Under the pieces are notes generated by a model. That model was given only the letters and a program-made list of their open reading frames with translations. It made no database searches and was not told the origin of the DNA. From Epiperipatus broadwayi (taxonomy: Eukaryota; Onychophora; Udeonychophora; Euonychophora; Peripatidae): a stretch of 64,000 nucleotides of DNA. Shown here in pieces: positions 23,446 through 35,239 of this stretch. The number at the start of each line of letters is the position of its first letter. Position 1 is the stretch's first letter. Where the stretch lies: assembly GCA_028023455.1 (NCBI GenBank), contig JAQFVV010012496.1, forward strand, positions 4,339,764-4,403,763, written 5' to 3'. The position numbers and the translations under genes are program-made.

Positions 23446-24245
23446 AGAATAGCTAAAATAGTATTTAAATGGGTTAAGAGTAAAGGACAGGCAACCAAGA
23501 TGGGTGAGAAAGGTAGTAGATATGCAGAAGATTTGGATAAAGACTTTATGTCAATATACTTATAAAAAATGTGATTATTGTGTTAGGAGGATTGTTGAGT
23601 GTTATAGTTGCAATGAATGGGACAGAAGAATAGATACATTAATAAAAAATACTTGGAGAGATGGAGAACACGTATGGAGAGTAAAAAGAGTTTAAATATA
23701 TATAGAAGTAAACAGAATATTGGGTGTGAGTTATTTTATAATAATATCAAGGAAAGTAGTTTACAATTTAAGATTTGAATAGGATCATTAGAAACATGGG
23801 AATATACATAAAAATGGAGAAATATGGGTGATTTAGTCTGCAAGTTATGTAAAGAAGGCATGGAAAAATATTAGACATCTGCTAATTGAATGTGAATGCT
23901 TCCAAGCAGAAAGGGTGTAAATAATGAACTTGTGGAAGAATAAATATAAACAATGTGATTAACAGAAAATGGGCTCTTAGTTTCTATGCTGAGTTTGGAA
24001 AAAGATTAGAGGAATCTACATATAAAAGCTATAGAGTGAATAAAGATGATGATAGGGAAATGAGATGGAGCAGGATAGAGAAGAATATGGAGAAAACTTA
24101 AGAGTGGAGAATGGAAAGTGGCTAAGAGGTTTCTCTGGGCATAGTCACTGAGAGATTTGTGACTTTGATAAAGAAGAAGCCATAGAACATTGCATCGCAT
24201 TGCATTGCATGTTGTTTAGCAGCTTGTGTAAGCATAGGAAATAAT
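23446..24245 (+). pseudogene. LINE-like remnant with zinc-knuckle pattern
   Basis: The translation near 23830-23930 reads LVCKLCKEGMEKY, then, after a one-base shift, HLLIECECFQAERV. This C-x2-C...H-x4-C layout is typical of the C-terminal end of many non-LTR polyproteins. The frame is otherwise full of stops. Its 3' part is shared with 20585-20850. Confidence 0.5.
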
Positions 24246-24542
24246 CATCATGTAATATTTCAGATACTGGAATGTTTTCCTGCGCATTTATATTGTTAGA
24301 AACAGTTTATTTCATCATATTGATATTACCCTACCAGATAATATGAAACCGTTATTTGTACAAATTTATTAAGTTTAAATGATATACAATGCCATATCTA
24401 TGTAACACAAAGAGACTATAACTTTTTGAGAATAATATATAATATTTATAAAATATGATAGAAAAATTATGTGACTGACTGACATATTCTCAGCTCTCTG
24501 AATTTTCTGATAGTGAATCTAGAATTTCAATGACAGGCCTCG

Positions 24543-24640
24543 ATTTTTTTCTCCATGTGTCATAGCATCGGCCAGGAAGCGAACCCGCTAATCCGGGACA
24601 ACTGCTTGTAATGCAGCTGTGCTGACCTCTCGACCACCAA
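24543..24640 (-). mobile_element. tRNA-derived SINE copy, minus strand
   Basis: On the minus strand: TTGGTGGTCGAGAGGTCAGC, CAGCTGCATTACAAGCAG, GCGGGTTCGCTTCC, and GATGCTATGACACATG with an A-rich end. Target duplication is not clear. Confidence 0.78.
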
Positions 24641-25187
24641 TTTTATTGAGCGTATCAAATAAATGCCGCATAAAAAAATAATAGTGAATTATCCATTATC
24701 TTTAGGCTAAAATCAGACCCTGTTTATATTATAAATGCTATCTATAGAAAAGGTAGTCTATATAATTTAAATTACCTTTTATTAATGATTGCGTGCTTTC
24801 CATGTATAACATGTTGTAGTCATAACAATCTCACTTCTTTAGTGTTCTAAGCAATAATAAAAGCTAATTTCAATTATATAGACCAGGGTTGGCCATCTTT
24901 TGTGTTCATAAGATCTACTTTTTATTTTAAAAATATGTTGCAATCGACTTGTTGTCATAGGCGTAGTCTAAGTGAAGGGAGGTGTGAAATAGATACTATT
25001 TTTATATATCTACCTACATAAAAAATAACAATTATTTAACGGGCCAAAAAACTTATGTCTCCGAAAATTAAAGCAACATGAGTAATTATTAACACTATTT
25101 ATTAATTCGAATTAGCTACATTAAGTCAAGATCAAAAATATTATTTTCAATAATGATACTACTTAGTGACTTCACCTATCTAGAATT

Positions 25188-25200
25188 GGGGGGGGGGGGG
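25188..25200 (+). repeat. Poly-G run
   Basis: An uninterrupted G run of about 13 bases lies within the hAT element. It is unusual in such AT-rich DNA. Confidence 0.8.
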
Positions 25201-25254
25201 AATAGAACAAAAACAAAAATAACAAAAAAAAACAACTTCAAAATCTTGACTTAA

Positions 25255-25515
25255 TTTGTTTCAGTGAGAAAAAAATTAAAAGACTGAAATGGAGTTGGGC
25301 TGGACATATTGCTAGAAGAGATGATACTTGAAATCTTAAACGGGATTCCAAGAGATTGTGAAAGACCCAGAAAGAGACCACATGTGAGATGGATGGATGA
25401 AATAAGAAAGGGTGTAGGGGTGATGTGGAGAAAAGAAGTTAAAGATCGGAGAAGATGGATTAAACTTGGAGAGACCTTCGTCCTGCAGTGGATTGGTAAT
25501 GGTTGATAATGATGA
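25255..25515 (+). pseudogene. RTE LINE 3' end inside the hAT element
   Basis: The frame at 25309-25506 contains EILNGIPRDCERPRKRPHVR, WMDEIRK and RRWIKLGETFVLQW, the conserved C-terminal tail of RTE polyproteins. The preceding KIKRLKWSWAGHIARRDD is in another frame, so a frameshift has occurred. It ends near GATAATGATGA, the RTE-style 3' terminus. Confidence 0.8.
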
Positions 25516-25927
25516 CTCATGTAACCCGAAGGCTCTTGCTAGATTGGCCTTGCAATCGACCAAAATTGGTTTCGTGACCGGTGGATCATGATCGACTTGT
25601 TGGCCACCTCTGATATAGACTATCTTTTCTGTATGAATGTTCAGAACAGGTATATAAATATTACAGTTACCCAGAAAAGAGAAAAAATCTTTGGTATTGA
25701 TTTATTTAAATATTATTTTAAACGCTTTTAGTGAGGTAAAATAATGATGGCTTTTATCTTAATAGAGAATCGTAATTAGATATATACTGAAGTATTTTGG
25801 AAAGAAAACTTTACTGCAGAAAAGATTAAATGATAACATCAAAAGTGTACAAATTAAGTAATAGTATAACATACTTATTGCTTTATGAATTTGTTTGTAT
25901 AATCACCACAAACTTCATTTTTATTGT

Positions 25928-26028
25928 CAAGCGTTGGTGGTTGAGAGGTCAGCACAGTTGCTTTACAAGAAGTTGTCCCAGGTAAGCGGGTTTGTGTCCC
26001 GGCCGATGCTATGACACATGAAAAAAAA
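25928..26028 (+). mobile_element. tRNA-derived SINE with 16-bp target duplication
   Basis: It contains CAAGCGTTGGTGG, TTGAGAGGTCAGCACAG, GCGGGTTTGTGTCCCGGC and GATGCTATGACACATG, then nine A. ACTTCATTTTTATTGT flanks it exactly at 25912-25927 and 26029-26044. It is one of the youngest-looking insertions here. Confidence 0.88.
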
Positions 26029-26399
26029 ACTTCATTTTTATTGTTTGATGTTTCTTTCTTTTTCTTTTTGAATTAGAATGACTGACATTTATTTAGGAAT
26101 TTTTGCTGCTGCTGATGATTTAAACATTCCATTCTGTTTTTATTACTTCTAGTTTGTTACTAAGCTGGTGCTTTTGATTTTTTTCTCTGTGTAAGATTTA
26201 TTTAGTTTAAATCAGTTAACTTTTGCAAAAGCAAATATTAGAATAATAGAGAAGTCATGGATTATCACAGCGTATCCAAAATTTGAATGACTTAATATTT
26301 GGGATATCATTATTTGACAGTTAAAATGTCATTTCACTCTTTTTTTTAATTTTATACTAAAAATTGAAATTTATGATTAATTATGATGAAATTCATCAT

Positions 26400-26880
26400 C
26401 ATTTCAACCATTATCAATCCATTATAGGATGAAGGACTTTTACAAGTTCAATACAACTTTTCTGATCTCTAGCCCTGAACACTTTTTTATTTCAACCATC
26501 CACCTTACATGTGGTCTTTTTCTGGGTCTTTTACAATCTCTTGGAATCCAGTTTAAGATTTCAACTGTCAGTCCAACTTCTCTGATCTCTAGCCCTGAAC
26601 ACTTTTTTTATTTCAACCATCCACCTTACATGTGGTCTTTTTCTGGGTCTTTTACAATCTCTTGGAATCCAGTTTAAGATTTCAACTGTCAATCCAACTT
26701 CTCTGATCTCTAGCCCTGAACACTTTTTTATTTCAACCATCCACCTTACATGTGGTCTCTTTCTGGGTCTTTTACAATCTCTTGGAATCCAGTTTAAGAT
26801 TTCAACTGTTCTTCCAATATTATGTCCAGCCCAACTCCACTTCAGTTTTTTAATTCTTTCAATGATATATATATATATAT
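26400..26880 (-). pseudogene. RTE LINE C-terminal remnant with internal triplication
   Basis: On the minus strand: RIKKLKWSWAGHN, then TVEILNWIPRDCKRPRKRP, HVRWMVEIKK repeated. The same segment of about 120 bp starts at 26461, 26581 and 26702, so the tail domain is present three times. The end is marked by GAT-rich sequence at 26390-26410 (minus strand). Confidence 0.82.
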
Positions 26881-27224
26881 ATATAAAGCAAACCACATGT
26901 AAACTTCTTTACAAACCTGATTTATTGTATGAACTATTATGACGTATAAAAATATATAACTCTGATCTTACAACTCTTATAACAAACAATCTTAAATTTC
27001 AATCTTAAATTTCCATTAAGATTGTTTGTTAGAAAAGTTTTAAGGTAAGAGTTATTTGTATTTGTTATAAGTATTTGGATTATCGTGGAATATTTGTATT
27101 TATATTTATTGTGTTTACGTATTTTTTAGTTGTTTCTTGGTAAAGACTCTAGAAGAATATAGTCCAAATGTTGGAGTATTTTTAGTACTTTATAATAGTT
27201 TATATAATAAATCAAGATTTATAA

Positions 27225-27700
27225 AGAAGCTTTGGGTTGGTGTTTTTATCATAAAGCTTGTTGAGGGATTGACAATCCTCATTGTTTATAACTTACAAGC
27301 TCAAGAGAATATGGTCATGTGATCTATGACTCTTATTTTGACTATTTATAGTCTTTGCCTTAAGTCTTATGCGATGTTATATTGCTAAGATTACTAATAT
27401 ATGGTATGGCTGAAGATCTATCAGCCCCATATAGCTATTTGCGTTGTATAGCTGGGTTTGAAGACATGTAGGTGTCTGAAAATTTTAGATTTTCCACTCA
27501 ATAGATAACTTTTAGATAAATTCTGGCTTTGGGTTGGTATTTTTAGATATAGTGTCTGATCCTACCCTGGAACCTCGCTGAGGAGTGCCAAGGCATGAAA
27601 CCATGGTCAGGAGTTTGGAGGTGGGGGGGGGTTCCTGACAGATATATTGTAAATGCTCTCTCTGGCTAAGCATTTATCATAAAGCTTGTTGACCCTCATT
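27225..27700 (+). mobile_element. Retrozyme family D, partial tandem
   Basis: The motif ATAAAGCTTGTTGA occurs at the start (about 27251) and again near 27671, so slightly more than one unit of about 420 bp is present. It includes CAGCCCCATATAGCTATTTG and GGGTTTGAAGACATGTAG, shared with families E and G. The ribozyme near 27567-27620 has CTGAGGA, a 5-bp helix II GTGCC-AA-GGCAT, GAAA and helix III ACC-AT-GGT, C. Helix I is damaged on the 3' side, and a G run of 9-10 bases follows. Confidence 0.7.
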
Positions 27701-30700
27701 GTTTATAAAGAAGTTTGCATGTGATTTGCTTCGTGTATATATATATATATATGGAACAGTCAGAATCGTTTATCTCGCTAACACACTGCAGAATTCAAAC
27801 CCCAGACACGAAACTGAAAATTCTAGGAGGGGTTGCCTTCTAGGTATACTAAGTTCAAATCTAAAGCCCAAATTTTACAGCGCCATCTATGTGACAACGC
27901 ATCTAATGCCACTACTAGTATGACCTTTGACCAGTGCCTGGTGGTCAGAGAGAAACAAAAGACTCTATACTAAAAGAAGTTTGGGTGGCTAATTAACGTC
28001 TATGGATTTACAAAAGAAATGCAGCAAATATATATATAGACTGAGACAGTGATAGGAATCAAATAAAATAAGAGATCAAATTTAGTTTTAAATAATTTCA
28101 CAAAATTTATTCATATAAATTATATATATAATGCCACTGTCTGCTTATATGAGACAGGGATGCATATTAAATAATTGTTGGCATTATATTCCCACAACTG
28201 ACAAAAGACTTTAAAACAAAGTGATATATTCTATTCCTCGGGCTAATAGCATTACGATAATGTGCTTGATGAGATAGGAACATGTGCAAGGTGCTTTGAG
28301 TAATTATACAAGTTTAAGAAAATATTTGAAAATTAAGTGTTCTAAAATATTTATTGATTTCAAGAATAGCACGGACTAAAGCTTACTAAGCAACAAAGTG
28401 GGAATGTGATCAAAGCATTTATTTGAGAATAATAATAATAGAGTTGCATTGGGAGGTCAGTATTGCTGATAATGAATTTATTAAAGTTGGAGGGTGTGAC
28501 ATGTTTAAGTCACGGATGCTTTGTAAAATAAATATAAAATAAACAATATTGAAGATCCGGAATGATTATGGAGGGCATTTTGCCGCTAACCTGTAGGAAA
28601 GTATTGTTATGAACAGCTGAAACTTAGCGACTGTGTGACGATTGCATTTAATTCCCAGGTGTGTCATTTGGAGACACACTCTGCCTGGAAACTGCAATAA
28701 GTGAAGAATCCTTAGAAAATTAAAACAAAGTGGTCTCAACAACCAATTCATTTACCAGCAATACGAGACTAGTGTATATAAAACATACTGAATGGGTTTT
28801 ACTTGTATTAAGAGAAATGCTCAATCAAATTCCCAGAAATTCATTTAAAAGGGTCCGCACATTCTTGACATCAATGATGAACTTTGTAATTAAAGTAGAA
28901 CATGGTAATTAAAATAGGAAAATGCATGCTTGCGGGTTTGAAAAGTAAGTATAGATTTATATACGCAATCATGCATTAGGGGACACATTTAATCATTGAC
29001 CTCGCACATACTCTCATATTAGATTAAAATCAATAACATGTAGATTTTAAACTAAGGGATTATATTATATATTAAAGAAAATAATCACCCTCGAATGAGT
29101 GATTTGCAAGATAATAAAAATTGGAAATTATTTAGAAATTTAAAATATGCCTTTATATCGACATCTTAGTTTCAACAAAAGGAATAATTCACTCAGTCAA
29201 AGACGATTCTGACACATTATCATAATAAAATAAAAGAAAGCTTTATAAATAGAAAATATTAACCCAAGGATAGAGCAAAACTGTTGATTATATTTGAACA
29301 CTTTAAAAAAGTACATAATAAAGTTATGTGAAATAAAAGAAAAACAATTTAGAATAGCTATAGCATGTTAGTTAGGAATCACAAGAGCTCTTGGGTTAAT
29401 TTAGGTTACCTCTGGGGACGCATTTGCAGGTAGATGTTCAGCAGGTTTTATAATTCAGCAGCAAAATCTGGAATGTTCATATTTTTGCAGCAGCAGCAGT
29501 TCTGGGGTTCCTTATGCGATAGCTTCCGATGGTCTGGAGCAGTGGCCGGCTATTCCAAGAGGACATAGCCATCTTGATGCCTCTACTCTGTCATGTCAAG
29601 ACTAGCAAATTATTAGAATAGAACTCAGAATAATTTCTCTTAGAAACATTAGAAGAATGGAGAACAAAAGAAAACTCTTTTTTATAGTAGAATTTAACAA
29701 TAGAACTGCCCTGGAGCGTTACAAAATATATCAGACTTATCAGCTGTAATTAAATCTATCCGAATGTCTAAAGGAATTCAACATTAATTAATTTCTTTTG
29801 TTAATTTCCCTGTCAACATTCGAATTACAAACTAGATTTAATTAAAAATTACTTTTACTAATTAAAGAAAACCTTAAGTGGACAGCTGCTGTTTTTAGAT
29901 AAACTTATATAGCATTAACTAATTAAACTATTGTCCCTCATTTATTTTAAGAGAAATATTTGGAATGACTTTTATTAAATCAAACGAAAATTATTTTACT
30001 TTTAAATTGCAATATTTGAATCTATTTACTAAACGAATATTTACTAAATGAGTTTTATTTTAAATCAAAATATATTACGATGGTAATATATTTGTAAATA
30101 GATTCAAACAAAATAACTTTAACAATTTATAATTTTGATATGTTTTAAAATACATATCATAGTGTGTGCGGAATTACGACTTATATAACCTACTTTTTAA
30201 TAAATCAAAATTATGTGAACATATACACAATCTATAATCTTTTATTTTATTTGGGAATGAGTTATATATATAATATGAGCATTGTACTCCTGGTTTAAAA
30301 TTAGGCGGGATTTTCGGTATATAAGCGTATTGCAGACGCACTACGATAGATTGGAGTTCAAACTAAGGTATGAGGATAGGAAATAGGTGAGAAAAGGTGA
30401 AACGAAGATCTGCAAAGCAGACCTTACTGTTTCAATATATATATATATTGAAATTAATGGGATATTTTTTAAAATAGAAGACCGTGTTTGTTTGTTACTG
30501 ATTTATTTATTCTTTCAATAATGTCAGTTACAAAACTATTAAATATTTTAAAAATGAGTTGAGGATTACTATTATTATTCATATTAAAAATGATATCTGA
30601 AATTTAAATTATACAAAAAAAAATATTTGAAAATTTTATTAACAAAAAAATGTAAGATAATATTTGGTTTAATCTGTTGTAATTACAGCATGACTAATAA

Positions 30701-30740
30701 TTATATAAATTATGTACTGTCATATAAATAAATGAATACA
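27700..30740. other. Comparatively complex region, possibly unique sequence
   Basis: This stretch has fewer recognisable repeats and more mixed composition than its surroundings, most clearly at 28560-28760 and 29390-29600. No frame gives a protein I recognise. It is the best place in the window to look for an exon, a promoter or a host non-coding gene. Confidence 0.4.
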
Positions 30741-30744
30741 TCAA

Positions 30745-31020
30745 ACATAAGTTTCACATGATCCCTATCTCTTATACTAGCACATAATTGTTTATAAACA
30801 AGGCAAAACTCTCCATATACTAGTACCACCCTCTGCAGTGCTCTCAGATCCAAAGCTCCTCACTGACTAAGGCCACAAGCCAGAAACTAGTCTGGGGATA
30901 TTGGATGAGTAGGCATTAGATAGGGATTTTATGCACAAGCCTTCTGGCATCCATTGATTACTCTGGTTGGCACAAGGTGGTACTACTGTATGGAGAGTTT
31001 TGTCTTGTTTACAAACATAC
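30745..31020. mobile_element. Retrozyme family A, inverted pair
   Basis: A short minus piece (about 30745-30835) meets a plus copy (30835-31015). The plus ribozyme region keeps helix I (ATCCAA/TTGGAT, CCTCA/TGGGG) and GAAACTAGTC, but the core is CTGACTA, with G8 lost. Confidence 0.7.
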
Positions 31021-31074
31021 CTTTTATTGATTTTTTTATATGATTATTATAAGACTTGAAATACAGGCATTCTT

Positions 31075-31765
31075 ATATTTGGAACTTAATAGTAAATATA
31101 GGGGATTTGAACTCAGACTTTCAAGCAACATTTAGCTATCCATACTATCTCATACTGCCAATACACATGACCATGTACATGTATCAGTAGTATGAGATAG
31201 TGTAGATTGTTGAAGGTTGCTTGAAAGTCTGAATTCAGATCCCCTATATTTTGAATTAAGTTCCAGGTATAAGAATGCCTATATTTCAAATCTTACACAT
31301 TAATCCTGCATTATACCCATCCCTCTTTTATGCATTTAAGTGGATACTGTCCTATACATGAGGGATCAGGGTGACTTGAGGTTAACATGGGCATAATAAC
31401 AATATTGGCATCAGCATGGGATTTGGGCATTCTATCATCAGATTTTCAATGGTATGGATGGCTGAAAAGTTGGAAGTTGGAGTAGATTGAAGCGTGATCA
31501 TTAAAATATAAAGATTTGCTATCTTAATATAAACTGAGCACTGATTATATATATCATATATATATGTGTGTGTGTGTGTGATGATAATTTGGACCAATTG
31601 CTGAGTTTTGGTTCAGCACAAAATACATATATTGGTGATTATTTATCTTCTCTACATGTGTGTGGTCATGTGTATCGGTAGTGTGAGATAGTGTGGATAG
31701 TTGAAGGTTGTTTGAAAGTCTGAGTTCAAATCCCCTATATTTATATGATTATTATAAAAATGTAA
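31075..31765. mobile_element. Retrozyme family B, inverted and partly tandem
   Basis: A minus piece (31085-31190) is followed by a plus unit (31200-31765) with GAGGGATCAGGGTGACTT, CCATCATCAGATTTTC-like sequence and a degraded ribozyme near 31590-31645 (TTGCTGA in place of CTGATGA, CAAAAT in place of GAAAT). A TG microsatellite lies at 31567-31580. Confidence 0.65.
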
Positions 31766-31917
31766 CTGCACACTCATATTATATCCATAATTATCCAAAT
31801 TTTTCTCAAAGTTATTGCAAAAATCAATTAAAATATCCACATTTACACATATATATTTTTCCTAAAAATATCAACATTTAAGATAATGGTAAATCCACAA
31901 ATTTAGAATATCATCTA

Positions 31918-32130
31918 CAAAGTTTTCTTTTCAAAAATAGTTCATAACTTTCAATATATATAAATGAATACACCAAATTTCTTCCATTTAAAACAATTTT
32001 TACATAACTATATTTAAATATTTATATTTTTATAATAGTCATATAAAAATCAAGTTTTAAAAAGAAGTTTGGTGTATTCATTTATATATATTGAAAGTTA
32101 TGAACTATTTTTGAAAAGAAAACTGTGTAG
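31918..32130. repeat. Near-perfect foldback
   Basis: Arms of more than 50 bp match almost exactly: the left includes ATAGTTCATAACTTTCAATA and the right its complement. The spacer holds AT-rich sequence. There is no ribozyme core or protein. Confidence 0.8.
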
Positions 32131-32344
32131 GTGATGTTTTAAATTCGTTAATGTACTATCTTATATATAAAACCACACATAAATCTTACAATAATTTATA
32201 GATGCATTTCAAAAGGTGATGATTAACTAGAATTTAGGTAAAAAGTAATGTCTGAGAAAAATCAAATGTTTTGTTATGTAATTCAGGTCTCAATGGTCCA
32301 TTAATCTATGTTGCATTTTTTAATAATTTGAATAACTTTAACCT

Positions 32345-32525
32345 CTTGTTCATCATCATCATCAACCATCATCAGTCCACTGCAGGATGAGGATCTCTCC
32401 AAGTTCAATCCATCTTCTCCACATCACCCTTGCACACTTTATTTCATCCATATATCTCACATGTGGTCTCTTTCTGGGTCTTTTACAATCTCTTGGAATC
32501 CGGTTTAAGATTTCAATTGTTCATA
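32345..32525 (-). pseudogene. RTE LINE 3' end, minus strand
   Basis: The minus-strand translation resembles the KRPRKRPHVRYMDEIK...tail found at 25.3, 37.1 and 50.6 kb. The end is marked by CATCATCATCAT (32350-32362). Confidence 0.7.
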
Positions 32526-32529
32526 CCTC

Positions 32530-33300
32530 TTGGTATATGCACTGAAATATCATATTTTGCCATATGTAGATTGAAATAAATATGAATATGTTTAAAATCA
32601 AAGATATTCAAGATATAGCTCATATTGACCCCTATGAATTGTTTCCACTTTCTAATTTTCTACATATAGGCCATGAAGATAATTCGATGGGGGGAAAATA
32701 CTTTTGTTTCCTGCATTAATTCAAATCTTATTTTAATTAATACAAAAGCAGGAAAAGTTACTATACTAAAAAATAAATAATAATGTTATTTAGTTTACTG
32801 CAGATGGCAGACCAATACTTAAGTGTTATAAGCTATCCAGGTCTGCTCTGAGGTATATAATGACGTTTACAATCGCAGAAATCCAATAAATAGATTGCTT
32901 TCACTTTTATGAGTTGTTACTATTCCCAAATTTAATATCCAGATTACTTTCCTTATCCTATTTGTAATTAATTTGTTTAAATGTTTTGAATGTTATCTAA
33001 ATAAAAGTTAATTTTATATGTTGATGTTAATTGTAGTTGAGTGTGCTTTTAAGTGGCGCATCCAGATTCATAGTACTCTGGCTTCACCAGCTGAAAGTGC
33101 GATCTGCTACAACTAACAAAATTAACATACGAAATAAACCTTTATTTAGCTAATGCTTCCCCCATTTGCAAGATATAAGTCATGAAGAGAATTTGAAGGG
33201 AAAACATTTTGCTTATTATGTATTATTTAAAAACTTTATTTAATTAATAAAAAGCTGGAATACTTACTGTACTGGAAATAGATACTAATGTATTTAGTTT
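32530..33300. other. Region without recognised gene
   Basis: It contains a duplicated-looking AT-rich block (near 32660-32830 and 33150-33300, both with AAAACATTTTGC/ATACTTTTG and TTACTGTACT-like sequence). No function can be assigned. Confidence 0.4.
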
Positions 33301-33405
33301 ACACAAAGGCAAAACTCTCCATACAGTAGTGCCACTTAGTGCAAGCCAGAGTAATTGATGAATGCAGGAAGGTTTGTGCTTAAAATCCCTATCTAGGGTC
33401 TTCTC

Positions 33406-33464
33406 ATCCAATATACCTAGACTAGTTTCAAGCTTGTGGCTTTCATCAGTGTCAAGCCTTGGAT
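33406..33464 (-). ncRNA. Hammerhead, family A minus copy
   Basis: The core is CTGATGA; helix II AAGC-CACAA-GCTT is fully paired. Then come GAAAC, TA and GTC. Outer helix I ATCCAA/TTGGAT is kept, but the inner helix I next to the core is mismatched, so activity is doubtful. Confidence 0.68.
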
Positions 33465-33616
33465 CTGAGAGCACTGCATCTAGATCTTAGAATCTAATGC
33501 AACCCTCAAGCTGCCACCTTTTATCTTATTAAAAATCTTTACAGTTAGCTAATAAGGTAAAAGGCAGCTACTGGAGGGTTGTAGTAGATCCTAAGATCTA
33601 GGTGCAGTGCTCTCAG

Positions 33617-33675
33617 ATCCAAGGCTCCTCACTGATGAAGGCCACAAGCCAGAAACTAGTCTGGGGATATTGGAT
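33617..33675 (+). ncRNA. Type I hammerhead ribozyme, family A (intact core)
   Basis: Helix I is ATCCAA/TTGGAT plus CCTCA/TGGGG, with internal loop GGCT/ATA. The core is CTGATGA at 33632-33638. Helix II is GGC-CACAA-GCC with an A-A mismatch at 10.1/11.1. GAAA is at 33652-33655, helix III is AC-TA-GT, and predicted cleavage follows C33661. Helix III of 2 bp is typical of retrozyme and PLE ribozymes, which may act as dimers. Confidence 0.84.
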
Positions 33676-33797
33676 GAGTAGGCACTAGATGGGGATTTTA
33701 TGCATAAGCTTTCTGGCATCCATTGATTACTCTAGCTTGCTGGGTGTGGCAATACGCATAATGAGTTTTGCCTATTTATCTTTTGTGTTCTTTATAA

Positions 33798-33978
33798 CTT
33801 TTTATAATGATTTTTACAACCCACTATTGACGATTTCGATTGCCCCAGCAATCTTTTTTAAAACTTTTACTTATATATTGTTAAGATTTGAAAATAAAGT
33901 ACTTCTAAAGAAGATTGCTGGGGCAATTAAAATCGTCAATAGTGGATTGTAAAAAACATTGTAAAAAGTAATAAACAA
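33798..33978. repeat. Foldback repeat
   Basis: Arms of about 50 bp contain TTGCCCCAGCAATCTT on the left and AAGATTGCTGGGGCAAT on the right, with an AT-rich spacer at 33865-33900. Both apparent frames across it are artefacts of the palindrome. Confidence 0.78.
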
Positions 33979-34139
33979 CATAAATGATATTAATATTATA
34001 TAAATTTGGCAATGCAATAAGAAAGGCAAAGTTTTAATACTTCATATAAATGGGGAAAAAACAATATGTATGTTAATATGCTCTCCTTGTATGAAATATA
34101 AAAATATTGATATACATCTGCATTCACATAAGTGTTTAT

Positions 34140-34745
34140 ATGACAATAATGTAATATGTAATGATAAGTGTATAAAAAGAGATCAAGTAAAATTTATTAG
34201 ATATCTTGGATGATGGTAAATGAAAAATGTCTTGGAAACATCATGTAAACGCACTAATCAATAAATTTAAATATTTTATAACAATGTTCCATAAAATCAA
34301 AGATATTTTTTCTTTAAATATTCTTATTGTTATATATAAATCTTTATGTGAATCTTTATTAAGATATGGAATAACGCTTTATGGTTTTGAAAGCTTTTCT
34401 AATATTAATTAGATTAGCATTACAGCAAAAAAGAAAAGTTGTACAAAAATAATATTTTATTATTCAATCAACTTCTCAATTATATAATTACAGAGAAAAA
34501 AATTTTTGGTAGTATTTTCAAAAAATCTTATATAAAACAATTTGAAATGTGTGTAAGAAAAACAGATATATACATAATTTCAAAATAGAGTAATAGGTAA
34601 AGATCTAGAGTAAGAAATCATTATGTTCCTAAATTATTTAATAATTTACCTATAGAATTAAGAAGCTTGCTACATTATAGGGAAATAATAAAAAAAAACA
34701 AATTAAAAATCATATTAAAAAGAGGGAAAAGGGGAAAAATTAGTA
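34140..34745 (+). pseudogene. CR1/Jockey-like LINE reverse transcriptase C-terminal remnant
   Basis: The frames read VKFIRYLG, then SWKHHVNALINKFKYFITMF and SLNILIVIYKSLCESLLRYG, then YVPKLFNNLPIELRS. This is the thumb and post-reverse transcriptase region common to CR1/Jockey/I elements (SWK.HI..I..K......L..IY.SL..S.L.YG). Stops and frame changes show that it is dead. Confidence 0.72.
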
Positions 34746-35035
34746 TATAGAAAAAATATGCGAATCTCCAATATTGTATAATCAATATTTTTATTATATA
34801 ATAATATATTATTTGAATGTAATTTATTGTTGTTGTTATTATTGGTATATTTTATTTTATATTATGTTTAAAATTTCATGTAAATATTTAAAATGTTATA
34901 AAAATTTTCTTCTACATAAATGAGCAACGAGGTATTAATAGGAGAAGAATGAAATTTATATTTGTGTAAAAAATATTTTGAACTATATTCAAATGAATTA
35001 AAGAAATGAATGGATTTATTTTAATAAACAATATA

Positions 35036-35062
35036 GTGGTGGTGGTAGTAGTAGTAGTAGTC

Positions 35063-35149
<87 letters not shown>

Positions 35150-35150
35150 A
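35036..35150. repeat. (TAG)n microsatellite
   Basis: Nearly pure TAG repeats with a leading TGG run. On the minus strand it would give a poly-Thr frame (34912-35160), which is not a gene. Confidence 0.95.
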
Positions 35151-35239
35151 CTAATGCCATAAGTTAAGTAGTATATCAAAAGCTTGAGCAGATGAATATG
35201 TGAATTCAGTTAATATAAATTAAAGTTGTTTTTAATTAA

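Larger units (their letters stand above)
24884..25612. mobile_element. hAT-type non-autonomous transposon, 729 bp
   Basis: The terminal inverted repeats are CAGGGTTGGCCATC on the left and, on the opposite strand, CAGAGGTGGCCAAC on the right. ATATAGAC flanks it exactly at 24876-24883 and 25613-25620, the 8-bp duplication expected of hAT. No hAT transposase frame is present. An RTE 3' end (25255-25515) lies inside. Confidence 0.85.
33303..33780. mobile_element. Retrozyme family A, inverted pair with best A ribozyme
   Basis: A minus copy (33303-33540) and plus copy (33540-33775) meet head to head near GTTAGCTAATAAG. Each carries a hammerhead (33406-33464 minus; 33617-33675 plus). Both outer ends are the GCAAAACTC / GAGTTTTGC type. 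Confidence 0.8.

Noticed and set aside
34912-35160. Poly-threonine protein
   Set aside because: It is the minus-strand translation of a (TAG)n microsatellite.
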